A stretch of 42,783 bases of DNA from JAHQVI01 sp050330195 (GTDB lineage: Bacteria > Pseudomonadota > Alphaproteobacteria > Rhizobiales > Rhodomicrobiaceae), in assembly GCA_050330195.1 (NCBI GenBank), contig JBHJOB010000081.1:1-42783 (forward strand). Direction: 5' to 3'. The notes under the pieces are model-generated. The model did not search any database. It saw only the letters and a list, made by a program, of their open reading frames with translations, and had not been told where the DNA came from. The translations under genes were made by a program, and so were the position numbers. Shown here piece by piece: positions 39,946 to 42,783 of this stretch; within the stretch, counting starts at the first letter, position 1; each line of letters begins with the position of its first letter.

Positions 39946-41046
39946 ATGGGTGACGTTAGTGTGAACGGGCTGATTGGCGATCAGCGCGAAATCCAGGTTG
40001 AGCGAGCGCTCGCCGAATTGCGCTCGGGGCGTCCGGTGCTTCTGAATGCCGGGCCCTTGCGGTATCTGGTGACTGCGGCCGAAACCGCCGACGACAAGGC
40101 GCTGTGCGCCTTCATGTCCGTAGGCGTGTCGGAGGCGCAGCTTGTCCTTTCCGAGCCGCGTCTGCGAACTCTTGGCTCCAGTTTCGAAACGGCGGGAATC
40201 ATTCCGCTCAAGGGCCTCAGCGCCGCCAATGTCCACGATCTGATCGTGAATGTCGGGGCAAGGCTCAATGGGCACGCGCCTCGCGTGGCGAGCGAAATCG
40301 ACGAAGCGGCTCTGGATCTGGCGCGCCTTGCCTATCTGCTTCCGGCGGCAATCGTCGCACAGATCCCGAGCGAGACGTCCGGCCTCGGAGCAATCGCCCA
40401 GGTCGATGCCGATGCGCTCGTCCATTACCGCGAGCACGTCATCAACACGCCGCGCATCGTGTCGCGCGCGCCGGTTCCGCTTGAAGAAATCGGCGAGACG
40501 GAATTCGTGGTGTTTCGCGGTGGCGAGGGCATGAGAGACCAGGTCGCGGTCATCATCGGCCATCCCGATCCGGACGAACCTGTCTATGCGCGGATGCATT
40601 CGGCGTGCCTGACGGGCGACCTGTTCGCCAGTCTCAAATGCGATTGCGGCGATCAGCTTCGCGGCTCGGCCCGCTTCATGGCCGATAATGGCGGAGGCGT
40701 GATTCTCTATCTGGATCAGGAAGGCCGCGGCAACGGCATCGCCAACAAGATCCGGGCCTACGGACTGCAACATGCCGGCTACAGCACCTATGACGCGGAC
40801 GAAATCCTCGGTTTCGGCCTCGACCAGCGGGGCTTCGATTTTGCCGCCGCCATGCTCAAGCAACTCGGCTACAGCTCGATCAAGTTGATGACCAACAATC
40901 CGGTCAAGGTTGAAGCGCTGAAGAGCTCCGGACTCGATATCGTCTCCAGTCACCGCGCCCGCGCACGCCTCAATCTGCATAATGTCGCCTATCTGACAGC
41001 CAAGCGTGACCGCGCGGGCCATCTCATCGAGGACAAGCTGGATTGA
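39946..41046 (+). CDS. ribA: GTP cyclohydrolase II with degenerate N-terminal domain
   Basis: A 366-residue protein. The C-terminal half (about 175-366) is GTP cyclohydrolase II, which opens GTP to 2,5-diamino-6-ribosylamino-pyrimidinone phosphate for flavin synthesis. It has the zinc cysteines in SACLTGDLFASLKCDCGDQL and YLDQEGRGNGIANKIRAYG, TYDADEILGFG and LMTNNPVKVEAL. The N-terminal half resembles 3,4-dihydroxy-2-butanone-4-phosphate synthase in outline (VERALAELRSGRPVLL, GLSAANVHDLI) but lacks its acidic DD-E-E catalytic loop. It is therefore probably inactive and structural, as in several alphaproteobacteria. GGGGAG precedes the ATG by 10 bases. It is divergent from the RibD-type reductase. 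Confidence 0.92.
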   Translation: MGDVSVNGLIGDQREIQVERALAELRSGRPVLLNAGPLRYLVTAAETADDKALCAFMSVGVSEAQLVLSEPRLRTLGSSFETAGIIPLKGLSAANVHDLIVNVGARLNGHAPRVASEIDEAALDLARLAYLLPAAIVAQIPSETSGLGAIAQVDADALVHYREHVINTPRIVSRAPVPLEEIGETEFVVFRGGEGMRDQVAVIIGHPDPDEPVYARMHSACLTGDLFASLKCDCGDQLRGSARFMADNGGGVILYLDQEGRGNGIANKIRAYGLQHAGYSTYDADEILGFGLDQRGFDFAAAMLKQLGYSSIKLMTNNPVKVEALKSSGLDIVSSHRARARLNLHNVAYLTAKRDRAGHLIEDKLD

Positions 41047-41137
41047 CGAGGGTACCCTATCCGTCGCAAATTCGCGGCCCGGCGATTATTTTCCACCTCG
41101 TTCATTTCTGAAACAATCCGATTTGCGAGTGACCTGG

Positions 41138-42670
41138 ATGGATCGGCGTACATTTCTGATGATCGCCGGGTTGGGCGGGTTTGCCGCGCTGATGCGCGAT
41201 GGCGGACCCGCTTTCGCCGATCCGGCCGGGCCGGGGACAGCGGACTTCTCCTGGGACGGCCTCAGGGAGCGGGCGAAATCCCTCGCGGCCCAGCCTTATG
41301 CACCGCCCGGCGACAAGGTTGCGGAAGAACTTGCAAAGCTCGATTATGACGCCTACCGCAAGATCAAATTCAGGCCGGACAAGGCGATCTGGAGCGATCG
41401 GCCGCTCCCTTTCCGCCTGCAGCTTTTTCATGCCGGCTATCTCTACCGTGAGCCGGTGGAAATCCATCTCGTCGAAAACGGCAAGGCGGCCAGAATCGCC
41501 TTCGATCCGGCCATGTTCGACTATGGCCCGGCGGAGACGCGGGTCGTGCCGGAAGGCGATGTCGGCTTTGCCGGATTCCGCGTCCATGCGCCGGACGGCC
41601 GGTCGCGCTACTGGGAAGAATTCGTGGTCTTTCAGGGCGCAAGCTATTTCAGGGCTCATGCGCGAGGCCAGAATTACGGGCTCTCGGCGCGCGGTCTGGC
41701 CATCAACACGGCCCAGCCGGGCGGCGAGGAATTTCCCGCATTCCGCGCCTTCTGGGTTGAAACGCCGGAGCCGGATGCGAAAACGGTGACGATCCATGCG
41801 CTGCTGGACAGCCGGAGCGTGACCGGCGCCTATCGATTCGACATCTCGATCGGCAAGGAAACGGTGATGGATGTGGAGTGCCTGCTCTATCCGCGCCGCG
41901 CCATGACCTATGCCGGGATCGCTCCGTTCAGTTCGATGTTCTATTTCGGTCCGGCCGATCATACGTTCCATGATGATTTCCGCCCGCGCGTCCACGATTC
42001 CGACGGGCTTCTGATGCACACCGGAAGAGGCGAATGGATCTGGCGGCCGCTCGTCACCGCCGGGCCGATCCTTTATTCGGTGTTTTCGGACCGCTCGCCG
42101 CGCGGCTTCGGCCTCATGCAGCGGGAGCGCGACTTCGAGCAATATCAGGATCTTGTCGCGGCCTACGAAAAGCGCCCCGGAAGCTGGGTCGAGCCGCTTT
42201 CCGACTGGGGTGAAGGCAGCGTGGACCTGATCGAATTGCCGACCGACAGCGAATATGTCGACAATATCGTTGCCTTCTGGCGACCGAAAGATCCGCTGGA
42301 AGCTGGGAAATCCTATGAATACCGCTATCGCCTGAGCTGGTGCGACGAGGTGCCGGTCGAACGCAATGTCGCTCACGTCGTCCACACGCGCACCGGAAAG
42401 GGCCTCGCGAAGGGCAGCCGGTATTTTCTTGTCGATTTTGCCGGCGGGCCGCTTCACGCACGGGCCAATGACGAACATTGGGATTACAAGGTCAGCGCCA
42501 GCGCGGGGGAAATCCGCGCCTTCTCGGTCGCGCCCAATCCGGAAATCGACGGCAAGCGCGTTGGCATCGAGTATCATCCCGAAGATGGCAAGACGGCGGA
42601 TCTGAGCTTTCAGATCAGGCGATTCGACGAGGCGCTTACAGAGAAATGGGTCTATCGCTGGGCGCCCTAG
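41138..42670 (+). CDS. glucan biosynthesis protein, OpgG/OpgD (MdoG) family
   Basis: A 510-residue periplasmic protein needed for osmoregulated periplasmic glucan synthesis. The N-terminus MDRRTFLMIAGLGGFAALMR has the twin-arginine motif and a short hydrophobic core, so Tat export is likely, as for OpgD. The mature part has the MdoG all-beta domain with FSWDGLRERAKSLA, PFRLQLFHAGYLYREPV, FRAHARGQNYGLSARGLA, GEWIWRPL and RGFGLMQRERDFEQYQD. The ATG at 41138 was chosen because the signal starts there; the frame continues upstream. No opgH glycosyltransferase is in the window. It lies 91 bp after ribA. Confidence 0.93.
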   Translation: MDRRTFLMIAGLGGFAALMRDGGPAFADPAGPGTADFSWDGLRERAKSLAAQPYAPPGDKVAEELAKLDYDAYRKIKFRPDKAIWSDRPLPFRLQLFHAGYLYREPVEIHLVENGKAARIAFDPAMFDYGPAETRVVPEGDVGFAGFRVHAPDGRSRYWEEFVVFQGASYFRAHARGQNYGLSARGLAINTAQPGGEEFPAFRAFWVETPEPDAKTVTIHALLDSRSVTGAYRFDISIGKETVMDVECLLYPRRAMTYAGIAPFSSMFYFGPADHTFHDDFRPRVHDSDGLLMHTGRGEWIWRPLVTAGPILYSVFSDRSPRGFGLMQRERDFEQYQDLVAAYEKRPGSWVEPLSDWGEGSVDLIELPTDSEYVDNIVAFWRPKDPLEAGKSYEYRYRLSWCDEVPVERNVAHVVHTRTGKGLAKGSRYFLVDFAGGPLHARANDEHWDYKVSASAGEIRAFSVAPNPEIDGKRVGIEYHPEDGKTADLSFQIRRFDEALTEKWVYRWAP

Positions 42671-42691
42671 CCCGGAAAATTCATGGTGGGT

Positions 42692-42778
42692 TGGCGGATG
42701 TAGCCTAAGCCTTTGAAGTCACGTAGGATTTGGTTGCTAAAGCCGATCCTCGCGATTTTCAAGGAGACCCATCCGCCA
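42692..42778. repeat. inverted repeat near the right edge, possible insertion-sequence leader
   Basis: TGGCGGATG (42692-42700) and CATCCGCCA (42770-42778) form a 9-bp inverted repeat separated by 69 bases. They precede an ATG at 42778. A GTTGCTAA-type AT-rich stretch and AAGGAGA (42761-42767) lie between them. Such a layout fits the end and leader of an insertion sequence, but no element could be named. Confidence 0.3.
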
Positions 42779-42783
42779 TGGAC
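42778..42783 (+). CDS. start of a gene truncated by the window edge
   Basis: ATG GAC (Met-Asp) is preceded by AAGGAGA with a spacing of about 10 bases. Only two codons are visible. The inverted repeat around it suggests a transposase gene, but this is a guess. Confidence 0.35.

Noticed and set aside
1..42783. CRISPR array, prophage, rRNA genes
   Set aside because: No regularly spaced direct repeats, phage structural genes or rRNA-like sequence were seen. The repeats found are palindromic singles or pairs.

Overview
This window is high-GC DNA from an alphaproteobacterium, most likely of the order Hyphomicrobiales (Rhizobiales). The evidence is gene content: a CUT1-type ABC transporter with a DUF2160 protein, EgtB/EgtD, an S-adenosylmethionine decarboxylase/spermidine synthase pair, a Tat-type OpgG/OpgD protein, and intergenic CCCTCTCCC/GGGAGAGGG hairpins of the kind scattered through rhizobial genomes. 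I cannot name the genus. Both edges look like mobile DNA. The left edge reads as the first codons and leader of an IS110-family transposase, and the right edge ends on a ribosome-binding site and start codon flanked by an inverted repeat.

Left part (1-11.7 kb): after the IS110 end come remnants of a short-chain dehydrogenase and of an MFS transporter with two compensating frameshifts. A long minus-strand operon of about 10.4 kb follows. In transcription order it encodes a solute-binding protein, two permeases, a DUF2160 membrane protein, two ABC ATPases, DhaL, DhaM (EIIA part), HPr, enzyme I, a helix-turn-helix protein and DhaK. It therefore couples an uptake system for a small polyol or triose to a complete PEP-dependent dihydroxyacetone kinase relay. 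A consensus -35 element and GTTTAG/CTAAAC palindromes lie upstream of the first gene.

Middle part (11.7-32.7 kb): largely housekeeping and envelope genes. They are a peroxiredoxin with a DsbD N-domain protein, YqgE, aminopeptidase P, PrmA with a DUF3754 membrane protein, a UvrD/PcrA helicase, a TetR-MFP-RND efflux operon ending in a macrodomain gene, a small cytochrome c, a PRC-barrel protein, a PilZ protein, and speD-speE with two perfect RNA-type hairpins. Within it, an A+T-richer two-gene islet (21.3-22.9 kb) encodes a ParA-like ATPase and an unrecognised partner. The partner contains an ungapped tandem duplication of 61 residues.

Right part (32.7-42.8 kb): five minus-strand genes (egtD, egtB, a class I glutamine amidotransferase/peptidase C26, a COOH-NH2 amidoligase and an APC permease) are bracketed by two 168-bp composite palindromic repeats with CTAG ends, in overall inverted orientation. 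The copies show a compensatory base change in a stem, and one copy supplies the stop codon of a cytochrome b561 gene. Beyond lie a RibD-type reductase, a divergent RibA with a degenerate N-terminal half, and an OpgG/OpgD protein.

The best candidates for undescribed biology are the ParA/duplicated-domain pair, the amidoligase-C26-permease cassette inside its repeat bracket, the split-DhaM transport-phosphorelay operon, and the CTAG composite repeat itself.
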